From IMG/VR virus record IMGVR_UViG_3300037189_005566, positions 1 to 38,624 of that record: a DNA stretch of 38,624 nucleotides, one strand, 5' to 3'. Shown one piece after another: positions 7,817 through 15,388 of this stretch. The stretch is from a virus. Both the position numbers and the translations under genes were made by a program. The notes below the pieces were generated by a model. The model had not been told where the DNA came from, made no database searches, and saw only the letters and a list, made by a program, of their open reading frames with translations. Numbering within the stretch: position 1 is the first letter of the stretch; every line of letters starts with the position of its first letter.

Positions 7817-8785
7817 TCAGGCGATGGCGACTAGGTCGCTGATGTCGTAGAGGCGGGTCACGCAACGCGGGTGAATGTCTGCGATGTTCGCATACATCTC
7901 GACGCGCGTGCGACGGACCGCCTTGGCGTTCTGTTCGCCCAGGTCACGCACCTGGACACCGCCGACCGTTGGCATGCACAGACCCATGTCAGTGAGCGAC
8001 AAGCAGTAGATCGACGTGCTGCTGTCGTTGTTCTCGTTGAAGCCGATCTGCTCCAGGCCGCCGACCGTGCCGAGCACGTCCGCGTCGAGGATTGGCAGGC
8101 CGTTGTAGGTCGTGACGAGACGGCCGTATTCATCCTTAACCATCTGCACCGACGAGCTGCCGCGCAGGAAGGCTTGGATGTTGACGCGCATCTTCTTGGC
8201 CATCAGCAGGTGCGTCGGGTTTTCCGTCTGCTGGATCGCCTCGTCGAGCGAGCGCATCGAAAGCGCACCGCCGCCAGAGTTCTGGAGGATCTGGCCAGCG
8301 TTCTCGCCGCCGTCCACGACTGCCGTCGAGCCGAAGCCGCCACCGTAACGGACCTGGAGACCGTCGAATCCGTTGGCGTCACCGGTCGAACCACCGCCAC
8401 CAGCGACCGATCCCTTGATGATCTGGAAGCTGATCGTCTGCGCGATGAGCGCGGCCTTCGCCTGCTCTTGGATCGCGCGGTGGGCCGGGCCGTGAGCCTG
8501 GACCAAGAACTCGTCAACGTCGAGGTCGCCGCCGATGATCTTCATCGCAACGGTGCGGGTCTCAACGGTGCCAGCCGATTCCGAGTAGGAACCGTTCACG
8601 GCACGGAAGCCTGCCGAGCCGAGCGAAGCTTGGCGCGTCCAGGCGAAAGCGCTGCCTTGGATTGGCAGCATGGGCATAGCGGCGAGCAGCGGCGAGCTGT
8701 CGGCAAACGTCTTCAGAACGCCTGCCTTCTTGAACTCACCGTTTGCTTCCGCAGTCAGAGCGGACTGGAGAAGAGTAACGGCCAT
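7817..8785 (-). CDS. Major capsid protein (HK97-fold)
   Basis: This 322-aa protein has the features of a podo/sipho-type major capsid protein without a long N-terminal delta domain: 'LTAEANGEFKKAGVLKTFADSSPLL', a Gly-rich loop 'VAGGGGSTGDANGFDGLQ' (about residues 125-145), and the late segment 'YNGLPILDADVLG' followed by 'CLSLTDMGLCMPTVGGVQVRD'. Those last strings are typical of capsid proteins that accompany DUF4055-type portals. It follows the scaffold gene and has a GAGGAAA ribosome-binding site before the ATG. Several hundred copies per capsid would be expected. Confidence 0.88.
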   Translation of the reverse strand: MAVTLLQSALTAEANGEFKKAGVLKTFADSSPLLAAMPMLPIQGSAFAWTRQASLGSAGFRAVNGSYSESAGTVETRTVAMKIIGGDLDVDEFLVQAHGPAHRAIQEQAKAALIAQTISFQIIKGSVAGGGGSTGDANGFDGLQVRYGGGFGSTAVVDGGENAGQILQNSGGGALSMRSLDEAIQQTENPTHLLMAKKMRVNIQAFLRGSSSVQMVKDEYGRLVTTYNGLPILDADVLGTVGGLEQIGFNENNDSSTSIYCLSLTDMGLCMPTVGGVQVRDLGEQNAKAVRRTRVEMYANIADIHPRCVTRLYDISDLVAIA

Positions 8786-8845
8786 GAGGTTTCCTCAATG
8801 GGTGTTTGCCCACGAGGAAGCGTCATAGCGGCTCCCAGAAGCTCG

Positions 8846-9580
8846 CTACCGGTGCATACTGGCACGGTCGAACAGCTCCCTCGCGGATAGAGATCCTGGG
8901 ACTGACGCCCGAACCGCGCCCGCGGTCGAAGACGTGGAACCGGAGCCCCCGGTTCCAGAACCTGCGAAGGCGACCTTGTATTCGGCCTGCTCTCGCAACG
9001 TATGAACGAACTCGTTGATGGACATGGGAGAGGTCGCGCCCGCGGCCTTGCTCACCAGTTCCTTGCCCGAGTCATCGACCACAGACACCGCCAGACGCCC
9101 GTCTGGAGTAGTCTCGGCCTTCACTGCTGCCTTGACGATCGGCAACAGCAGCTTGAGGTTGCCGCCCGCTTCAGCGATCGCCTTTTGTGCGGCGTTGTCC
9201 ACCATCAGCTCGGTGAGCTGCTTGGTCAGACCATGCGCCATGGCGTCCTTCTTCGCTAGGTCAGCGGCCACCTTCGTCTCCAACGACTTGCGAAACTCTT
9301 CGATCTCCTTCGCAGACTTCAGCGACCCCGCCTTCATCTGCGTCAGAGCTTCACGAGCTGCCGCCGCGTCGTCGATGCCCTCGTAAGCCTGAAGGGCCTT
9401 CTCTGCGGTCTTCCGCGCCGTGCGCTCCTCGCTAAGAAACTTGCGCAGGCCAACGGTGTCTCCCACTTCCCATCCTTCTGGCAGCGAGCTAACGACCCAA
9501 CGGTCGCCCTCCTGCTTTGCATGGGCGCGCAGCCCTTCGGGAAGATCGGAGTCCTTGTCTGCGACGATGCGGAATACCAT
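8846..9580 (-). CDS. Capsid scaffolding protein
   Basis: This 244-aa, highly charged, Lys/Glu/Ala-rich protein is predicted to be mainly helical/coiled-coil (about residues 45-130, with 'KFLSEERTARKTAEKALQAY' and 'KEIEEFRKSLETKVAADLAK'). A Gly/Ser-rich linker leads to a short C-terminal tail ('SLSARELFDRASMHR') of the kind that binds the capsid shell. It lies directly upstream of the major capsid gene. Scaffolds of this sort are internal helpers lost during maturation. No protease domain is visible, so capsid maturation may be protease-free. Confidence 0.75.
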   Translation of the reverse strand: MVFRIVADKDSDLPEGLRAHAKQEGDRWVVSSLPEGWEVGDTVGLRKFLSEERTARKTAEKALQAYEGIDDAAAAREALTQMKAGSLKSAKEIEEFRKSLETKVAADLAKKDAMAHGLTKQLTELMVDNAAQKAIAEAGGNLKLLLPIVKAAVKAETTPDGRLAVSVVDDSGKELVSKAAGATSPMSINEFVHTLREQAEYKVAFAGSGTGGSGSTSSTAGAVRASVPGSLSARELFDRASMHR

Positions 9581-9630
9581 CAGTCGGAAAGGTATCGACT
9601 TCCAATCGGGCGCACAAGTCCCCTAATCGC

Positions 9631-10068
9631 TCAAGATCGCCCAAGCTGCGCTTGGACCTTGTGCCAGTAGCCAACGGTCGCCTGCTTGCGATGGCCGCGC
9701 GGGCCGCCGTTGTGGACGCGGGATAGCCGTTCCCAGTCCTTGTCCGCCACAGCCTGCGGGCAATAGCGCAGCATGTAAGCGACCACCACGCGTTCCGCGT
9801 AGACGCGGTCGGTCACGTCCTGGTAGACCGCGTCGCGCAGCGCCGGGCAGACCTGGCAGGCGTCCGACCAGTAGATCTCCCAGATCTGGAAGCGGCCAAT
9901 CGCCTTGCCGCCGTCGCCTACGGCCTGGTCATCGGCCTGGCTTTCGACCATGGCCACGGCGTCGAGCCACGGGCGCAGCTCGCGGCGCGCAGCGTCAACG
10001 TCGCGCAGGCGGATCTGGGCGGACAGGACAGAGCAGAGGAGCAGGACCAACGAGAGAGAGCGGATCAT
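9631..10068 (-). CDS. Lytic transglycosylase with N-terminal signal sequence
   Basis: This 145-aa protein (start at the ATG at 10068) begins with a hydrophobic segment, 'SLSLVLLLCSVLSA', that is either a cleavable Sec signal or a signal-anchor. The rest resembles a small transglycosylase/lysozyme: 'AMVESQADD' with candidate catalytic Glu42, 'AIGRFQIWEIYWSDACQ' corresponding to the family's G.[FM]QI block, and 'RVHNGGPRG' near the C-terminus. It should cleave peptidoglycan. Because it sits in the head module between MuF and scaffold, it could be a virion enzyme used at entry, but it is also the only candidate endolysin in the window. Confidence 0.72.
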   Translation of the reverse strand: MIRSLSLVLLLCSVLSAQIRLRDVDAARRELRPWLDAVAMVESQADDQAVGDGGKAIGRFQIWEIYWSDACQVCPALRDAVYQDVTDRVYAERVVVAYMLRYCPQAVADKDWERLSRVHNGGPRGHRKQATVGYWHKVQAQLGRS

Positions 10069-10197
10069 GCCCAAGCTATCGGCACTTCCGCTGCGCGAGT
10101 TGAGCGGCGATTCCTTCGGCGGCGGACGGCGGCGTCGAGAATCCTTCGCGCTTACTCGAGCACGACCACAAGCGGTCGAGGCCGAACCGGACCGCGC

Positions 10198-11310
10198 CTA
10201 CGAGTCCTTGAGCTCGTCGAGGCTGCGCAGGCGTCCGGTCTTGGTCACCAAATCCTTGGGAGAAATATGGCCCGAGCGCAGTAGACGCGCCCGGCCTGGG
10301 CCAAAGATCTGGTCCTGCACGTCCTTGGGCTGCCGCTTGACCCAGTCGTTGTAGGTCACGGCGTCGGGCACCTGGCCATCCATGCTCGCGCGCGTCGAGG
10401 CGGACAGTTCGGCGGCCTCGGCCTTCTTGGCCTTGCTACCCTTGATGATCTCGGCCAGCGACTTGGTGACCGGAGCCGTTGTGCAGCGGCAGTTCCAGTG
10501 CGCTGGCGGACGCGGGCCTTCCTTCAGCTGGAACACCTTGCCGTCGAGCGGGCCGCAGATCGGGCAGGTCTTCGTGTCGAGGGTCGCCACCCACTGCACG
10601 CCCTTGAGCACGGACTCCATCTCGCCATAGGTGACCTCGCGCGCCTGCGTGGTTACGTGGTTGCTGGTCGTGCGCACGATGGCCGCAGCCTGCTCGCGCG
10701 TCGCGCTCAGTGCACCGTCGCGGTAGCCGTTGGCCTGCGTGCCTCGAACTCGGCGCACGATCTGGTCCGCCGTCTCGCCTTGGCTCAAGCCCTTACCAAT
10801 CTCGGTAGTGATCTTCTCCTGCGTGCGCGCGGTCAGGTCATCCCACCACTTCTTCATCGGCTTGCCCTGGATCGGCTGATCCACGACCTGCTGCACGATG
10901 CGCAGGTTTACCGTGTCATCCGGCAGCACGACTACGTGCGCTTCCTTCGGGATCGACTGGCCGATCATGCCCTCTTGCCAGCGCGCTTCGACCTTGGCCA
11001 GCTCGCGCATAAGTTCGGCCAGCATCCTGCGCGCTTCGTCGTGCCCGCCCTTCAGCATCGCCTTGATGTCGGCCAGCATGGTCGCGTATCGCTTGGTCGT
11101 GGCGAAGCCGGAGTCCACGCCGCGAAGGCGGATGCGTTCAAGGCGGACGGCGAGCTTGGCCAACAGGTCGGGGTAGACCTCTTCGTTGAGATAGCCCACC
11201 ACCTGCTGCGTCGCCGTGGCGTAGTAGCGTTCGAGGTAGATGGCGTGACGGATCGCGCGGTCCTGCATGCGCGCGTTGACGTTCTGCTTGGGATCGTCTG
11301 GTTCAGCCAT
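10198..11310 (-). CDS. Minor head protein, MuF (SPP1 gp7-like) domain
   Basis: This protein of about 370 aa (ATG at 11310, overlapping the preceding stop by 8 bp) ends its conserved domain with the MuF signature: 'LDTKTCPICGPLDGKVF', then 'PPAHWNCRC'. The Cys pairs and the His-x-x-Cys-x-Cys block may bind zinc. A long helical N-terminal half precedes it (about residues 1-150). MuF proteins bind the portal and are packaged in small numbers, affecting assembly and DNA ejection. Position between portal and scaffold is standard. A C-terminal tail of about 70 residues beyond the MuF core is Lys/Arg-rich. Confidence 0.88.
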   Translation of the reverse strand: MAEPDDPKQNVNARMQDRAIRHAIYLERYYATATQQVVGYLNEEVYPDLLAKLAVRLERIRLRGVDSGFATTKRYATMLADIKAMLKGGHDEARRMLAELMRELAKVEARWQEGMIGQSIPKEAHVVVLPDDTVNLRIVQQVVDQPIQGKPMKKWWDDLTARTQEKITTEIGKGLSQGETADQIVRRVRGTQANGYRDGALSATREQAAAIVRTTSNHVTTQAREVTYGEMESVLKGVQWVATLDTKTCPICGPLDGKVFQLKEGPRPPAHWNCRCTTAPVTKSLAEIIKGSKAKKAEAAELSASTRASMDGQVPDAVTYNDWVKRQPKDVQDQIFGPGRARLLRSGHISPKDLVTKTGRLRSLDELKDS

Positions 11311-11551
11311 GGCGCTTCTGCTTCTCGTCGTAGGCAAGCTCGATCATCTGCCCGTCGATGTAGGTCGAAGCGCAGTGCGGCCAGCACAACGGCAGCACGC
11401 CGCCCTTGCTGGCCTCTGGATCCCACGTGTAACCGTTGCGACTGTCCTTCTGCATCATGCGCACCGTGCCACCGACAGAGACGCACCAACGGTTGAGGCA
11501 GATGAACTGCTGGCCGTAGTCGAGGATCTCGTTGCACAGGTCGCATCGCAT
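11303..11551 (-). CDS. Small Cys-rich (probable zinc-binding) protein
   Basis: This 82-aa protein starts at the ATG at 11551, two nucleotides after the stop of the 25-aa mini-gene. It has Cys at 3, 6, 18, 23, 56 and 60: 'CDLCNEIL', 'CLNRWC' and 'CWPHC'. The pairs look like one or two zinc-binding sites. Its place between portal and MuF suggests a small head-assembly or packaging factor, but no family is recognised. A longer reading to 11662 would run through the mini-gene in another frame and is not supported. Confidence 0.65.
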   Translation of the reverse strand: MRCDLCNEILDYGQQFICLNRWCVSVGGTVRMMQKDSRNGYTWDPEASKGGVLPLCWPHCASTYIDGQMIELAYDEKQKRHG

Positions 11552-11553
11552 GG

Positions 11554-11631
11554 TCAGTCCACCTTGATCTGGCAGGTGCAGTGTCCGTGAACCAGAACGG
11601 CGCCGCAGGAGGTGCAGCGGTCGCCGTTCAT
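11554..11631 (-). CDS. 25-aa Cys4 micro-protein
   Basis: A tiny gene encodes 25 residues beginning MNGDRCTSCGAVLVHG and containing four Cys at 6, 9, 18 and 20 (CxxC-x8-CxC), enough for one zinc knuckle. Its ATG shares the ATGA overlap with the portal stop, the coupling used by most genes here. GCAGGAGG in plus-strand numbering near 11607 belongs to its own coding region, not a ribosome site. It fills the gap between portal and the 82-aa Cys-rich protein almost exactly. The support is the overlap, the fit and the Cys pattern; expression is unproven. Confidence 0.55.
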   Translation of the reverse strand: MNGDRCTSCGAVLVHGHCTCQIKVD

Positions 11632-13286
11632 GCCTGGACCTCCTCTTCCACCACCGGCTCATCCTCGACGTCCGGCACTTCCGGCTGGATCGGCGGCGCG
11701 GGCTGCTCGGGCGGGATCGGCATCGACATGCCCGCGAGGTCCGGCCCTTCGGCCTGCGTCTCGGCGACCTCGGCTTCGATGTCCACTTCCTCGCCCAGCG
11801 TGCCGCGCTTCTGGAGCTCGCGCAGGTAGGTGGCTTGCGTGATCTCCTTCGACTGACGCGCCGTGGTCAGCGTCTGAAGGTCGGTCTGCGCCCGCGTCGG
11901 GATGCCGAAGTCGCGGAAGATGTCGATGTCGAACGACTCGGGCAATTCGTCGCTCGCGCCCGAAGTCTCCCACAGCATCGCCATCTCGTAGGCATCGTAA
12001 AGCAGCCACTCCAGTTGCTCGGTCCACGACTGCACGCGGCTCTGCGCTCGCGCGCCCGCAGCGTCAACGGCCGTGGCCGTGCTGCCTGCGGTCACCTGCT
12101 CGACGAACGGCGCAAGGCCGAGGCTCTGCTCCTCGGTGCGGATGTCGCGCAGCCGCTCCATGAGCTTGGTCGCGGCCGCGCCGCTTGTCTCGACGAAGCC
12201 GACCTGCATGTTGGGGTCGCGGCTGATGATCGTGGCGCCTGCGCCGTAGACGATCTCCTGTGTGCCGTCGGCCAGGTCGCTCGACGCGCCCGAGATCGAT
12301 AACGCCGGGTAGCTGTGCCAGTGCAGGTTGCTTGAGAGCGACGAGGTGACGAGCCAGTCGTCCACGTTCTTCCACGCCAGGTCGATCAGCGGCGGCTTGG
12401 CCACCAGCGGGTCGTTGCTGCGCTTGCTGACGTTGCGGAACACGAACGGCACGACGCCGAGCGGGTTGATGCCTTGCTGCACCAGGCGGTAGGGGTCGCG
12501 GTCGGTCGCGCTCGTCGCGGTCGAGGATTGCTTGGCCGTGATCAGCAAGTCGGCCCCGGTGTCGATCGTGCTAGATAGCCCGGCGATCGAGCTAGGCATC
12601 GTGCGCTCCCACATCTCGAAGACCTGCTCCGTCCAGACCAGCACGGTCTGCACGGTGCGCTCCTGCATCGTCTGCGGATCGACCTCGTGGTCTTCATGGT
12701 AGATGGCAATGCCAGCGAGGATGCGCTTGCCCGTCGAGTCACGACGCCACGACCAGTTGATGATGTTGTCGGGGTGGACGAACGCGAAGTACGGCCGCAC
12801 GTCGTTGGCCTCTTCCTCGGCCAGCGTCATGTTGCGGAACGCAATCGGCGCACCGCTCTCGTCGAACTCGGTCGCCACTTGCGCGCCCGGCTTGTCCACG
12901 AGCAGGCAGGCAAGGCCCGTGTCCGCCATCGAATCGAGCAGCATGCGCCCCATGGTCGTGAGGTTGGTGTCCTCGCGGTCGCAATCGTCTTCGATGTAGC
13001 GCAGGTTCTCGGGCAGCAGCTCGGAGTCCTTCAGCACGATCGTGCGCTGGAACGGCTTGTCTACGATGCCCGTGATGGCGTCATCGTAGGCAGGGAACAG
13101 GAACGTGCGCAGCAAGCGAGAGACATACTCCTTGGGCTGCCTGCGCTCGCGGTGGTCCATCGGCGTGAGCGCCGTGCCCATCGAGCGCATCGCGGTCGTG
13201 CCGCCTCGCAGCGCACGCGTGATGATGCGGTCAACCTCCATGGCCTTCCGCGAACTGTGCCACTGCCCAATCGTGTGTCCGTCCAT
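11628..13286 (-). CDS. Portal protein (DUF4055-like)
   Basis: This 552-aa protein resembles DUF4055-type portal proteins. Diagnostic stretches include 'LRTFLFPAYDDAITGIVDKP' near residues 60-80, 'TTMGRMLLDSMADTGLACLL' followed by 'VDKPG' (about 110-135), and a helical C-terminal part with 'TARQSKEITQATYLRELQKR' leading to an acidic Pro/Glu tail. The portal forms the dodecameric DNA gate at one capsid vertex. It begins at 13286 within the terminase stop (1-bp overlap) and ends with ATGA into the mini-gene. The acidic Pro-rich end is probably unstructured. Confidence 0.88.
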   Translation of the reverse strand: MDGHTIGQWHSSRKAMEVDRIITRALRGGTTAMRSMGTALTPMDHRERRQPKEYVSRLLRTFLFPAYDDAITGIVDKPFQRTIVLKDSELLPENLRYIEDDCDREDTNLTTMGRMLLDSMADTGLACLLVDKPGAQVATEFDESGAPIAFRNMTLAEEEANDVRPYFAFVHPDNIINWSWRRDSTGKRILAGIAIYHEDHEVDPQTMQERTVQTVLVWTEQVFEMWERTMPSSIAGLSSTIDTGADLLITAKQSSTATSATDRDPYRLVQQGINPLGVVPFVFRNVSKRSNDPLVAKPPLIDLAWKNVDDWLVTSSLSSNLHWHSYPALSISGASSDLADGTQEIVYGAGATIISRDPNMQVGFVETSGAAATKLMERLRDIRTEEQSLGLAPFVEQVTAGSTATAVDAAGARAQSRVQSWTEQLEWLLYDAYEMAMLWETSGASDELPESFDIDIFRDFGIPTRAQTDLQTLTTARQSKEITQATYLRELQKRGTLGEEVDIEAEVAETQAEGPDLAGMSMPIPPEQPAPPIQPEVPDVEDEPVVEEEVQA

Positions 13287-14569
13287 TACGTGATCCTCAT
13301 GCTGCTGCCACCGATGGGATGGCGTTCGTGAATGTAGTATCGCAGAGCGTCGCTCCAGTGGGTGCGCTTAGGGTCGCTCTTGTCGATGTCGCGCGTGTCC
13401 TTGTCCTCGTTCCACGTGACCGACTCCAAGTCCTTGAGCGTCTGCGGTGCGGTCTGCGCGTTGATTGCGAAGCGTACGTCGCCTGCTGCGTTGAGCAGCC
13501 GAGCGTTCACGCTGTTGACCGAGTCCACGATCGGCGGAGCAGACCTGGTCACGCGGTCGAGAATGCGCGGGAACGTCTTGCGCAGATGCTGACGCACCAG
13601 GTCCCAGTCGTTCGACTGCGCGCTGGTCCTGCGCTGATTGCCAGACGGGTCGCCGTAGATAGCGACGTCGCCCGTGTGCCCGCGATACATGCGCGCCAGC
13701 TCGTCGCAGACTAGATCGGTGCGGCTGTCGTCTGCGATGTGCACTTCGCCGATGACGGCCGTGACCACCTTGGGCCCCAGCGTCTGTTCTTGCACCACCA
13801 CGGCCGAGCCTGGTGCGACGTTGAAGTCGAAGCAGAACACGAGAGGCAGCGTCGGCTCGTATCGCACCGGCTGCACGTGGACGGCCGTGTCGAACGCGTA
13901 GTAGACGCGGCCAGATGCGGTGAGGAAGGCGGCCTCATACTCCTGCGCGAACATGCGCGGGTCGAGGTCACGCTTGGCGGCCTCGACCTCGGCCGCGCCG
14001 ATGATATCGCTCGAAGTCCAGTGGAACGCGTCCCAGTCAGGCGTTGTCTTGGCGTTGGTCCACAGGTCGTAAAGCAGCGCCCGTCCCTTCGGTCGCCCGA
14101 TGAACCAGCACCAGCCAGGTCGGCCGCGCGTCGAGAGCGCAGGACGCAGCGACGATGACCAGGCAGACCGCTTGCACTCGTCGATCTCGTCGATGACGCA
14201 GCCGTCGATCGGGATGCCCTCGACGCGCTGCGGGCGGTCCATGCCAACGACCATCAGCCGCGAGCCGGTCTTGTAGTGGATCGTCAGCTCGGACTCGCTG
14301 ATCGCTGAGATCCACTGACGCGGGGACAGCGCCTTGAGATCATCCCACCAGATGCGCTTGGCCTGGTCGCGGGTCGGAGCCGCGGCAATGAACGTCGGCG
14401 TCGGCACCTTGGGCGGATCCAGCGCGGCCTCGACGAGCTTGCGCTTGGCCCTCTCGGTCTTGCCAGATCGGCGCCCGGCGGCCACGACCTTCCAGCGCGC
14501 GGTGGACTGGACTAGCCGCACTTGCTCGGGATGCGGCTCCAGCGGATACCACCTAGCTGGCAGCGGCAT
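13286..14569 (-). CDS. terL: Terminase large subunit
   Basis: This 427-aa packaging motor has both expected domains. The ATPase part shows Walker A 'AAGRRSGKTE' (Lys37), Walker B 'GCVIDEID' (Asp127/Glu128) and 'AAPTRDQAKRIWW'. The nuclease part begins 'VFCFDFN' with candidate metal-binding Asp248, followed by 'YGDPSGNQR' and a late 'THWSDALRYYI'. It overlaps the small subunit gene by 17 bp and the portal gene by 1 bp. Together with the small subunit it would cut concatemers and drive DNA into the capsid. Length is at the short end for the family, but all core motifs are present. Confidence 0.95.
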   Translation of the reverse strand: MPLPARWYPLEPHPEQVRLVQSTARWKVVAAGRRSGKTERAKRKLVEAALDPPKVPTPTFIAAAPTRDQAKRIWWDDLKALSPRQWISAISESELTIHYKTGSRLMVVGMDRPQRVEGIPIDGCVIDEIDECKRSAWSSSLRPALSTRGRPGWCWFIGRPKGRALLYDLWTNAKTTPDWDAFHWTSSDIIGAAEVEAAKRDLDPRMFAQEYEAAFLTASGRVYYAFDTAVHVQPVRYEPTLPLVFCFDFNVAPGSAVVVQEQTLGPKVVTAVIGEVHIADDSRTDLVCDELARMYRGHTGDVAIYGDPSGNQRRTSAQSNDWDLVRQHLRKTFPRILDRVTRSAPPIVDSVNSVNARLLNAAGDVRFAINAQTAPQTLKDLESVTWNEDKDTRDIDKSDPKRTHWSDALRYYIHERHPIGGSSMRIT

Positions 14570-14981
14570 GCGCCTCGTCTTCGGCGACTCCGGCGTTGCG
14601 GCTGCGGATGAGCTGCAAGTCCTTGAGCAGTTGCTCGGCCTCGCCCTTGGTGCTGACCTCGACGTGCTCCTTCTTGGCCCAGCGTTCTGGCCAGCGACGC
14701 TCCAGCATCCACGCGCATGCGGTCCACTGCTTGTCCGTGTGCATCAGGATGCGGGACAGGAAGCCCGCTTCTGCTGATGCCTCGGCTTCCTTGACCATGC
14801 GCGCGAACTCGGGGTTGCGCTTCTTGAACGAACGCAGCGTGCCCGCGCTGACGCCATGGGCCATGGCAGCGCGGTCTTGGTGCAGGCCCAAGCGGATGGT
14901 ACCAAGGATCTTCTCGATCACTTCGTCAGTCATCACGCGCGGCCTGCCGATCTTCGGCTTGTCTGTGGGTTCTTCGGTCAT
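14553..14981 (-). CDS. terS: Terminase small subunit
   Basis: This 142-aa protein precedes the large subunit. An HTH region at about residues 18-55 ('VIEKILGTIRLGLHQDRAAM' then 'AHGVSAGTLRSFKKRNPEF') is followed by a helical oligomerisation region ('KEAEASAEAGFLSRILMH') and 'AWMLERRWPERWAKKE', a string often seen in small terminases ('ERR.P..WG.K'). It should recognise the packaging start site. It starts at 14981 in an ATGA overlap with the upstream gene. Confidence 0.88.
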   Translation of the reverse strand: MTEEPTDKPKIGRPRVMTDEVIEKILGTIRLGLHQDRAAMAHGVSAGTLRSFKKRNPEFARMVKEAEASAEAGFLSRILMHTDKQWTACAWMLERRWPERWAKKEHVEVSTKGEAEQLLKDLQLIRSRNAGVAEDEAHAAAS

Positions 14982-15388
14982 GCATTCCAGGCACCGTCGC
15001 GTTCATCGAGCGCGGCGTGCGTAACGGGTTGGCAGAACATCTCGCGGTCGTGCGCGAACGCCTCGAACGCAGAGACGGCGACAGTGCGAGCGGACTCGGC
15101 AAGAGCCAGCAGTTCCTCGCGGCGCTTGAGCGTGCATGCCTCGGCCTCGGCCTGCTTGCGACAGGCGCGCTCCAGCACGTAGCACCAGCCCGCACGGTCC
15201 AGGGTCTCGTCAAGGATCTCGCGGACGATCGTGTCGATCGGCAGATCGAACGATGCGTTGCCGTATTCGAGCTCGCCGACGGCAAGCCGTTTGGCCACGC
15301 CGTCGAGGAACAACGCCGACGCTTTGTGGTGGCGGACGCTGCGGGTCAGTTGCAGCATCCAGGCATCACGGTCGATGGACTCGGTCAC
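14978..15388 (-). CDS. Hypothetical protein before terminase
   Basis: This 136-aa, mainly helical protein is assigned a GTG start at 15388, which makes a GTGA overlap with the stop of the 629-aa protein; the open frame extends further upstream only over that gene. It includes 'DTIVREILDETLDRAGWCYV' and a charged helix 'ACTLKRREELLALAESARTV'. No family is recognised. Its fixed place before the small terminase suggests a late, possibly packaging-related role. Confidence 0.65.
   Translation of the reverse strand: MTESIDRDAWMLQLTRSVRHHKASALFLDGVAKRLAVGELEYGNASFDLPIDTIVREILDETLDRAGWCYVLERACRKQAEAEACTLKRREELLALAESARTVAVSAFEAFAHDREMFCQPVTHAALDERDGAWNA

Noticed and set aside
10075-10197. Short minus-strand frame of about 31 codons between MuF and the transglycosylase
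   Set aside because: Its only start would be TTG without a ribosome site; not enough support to call a gene.
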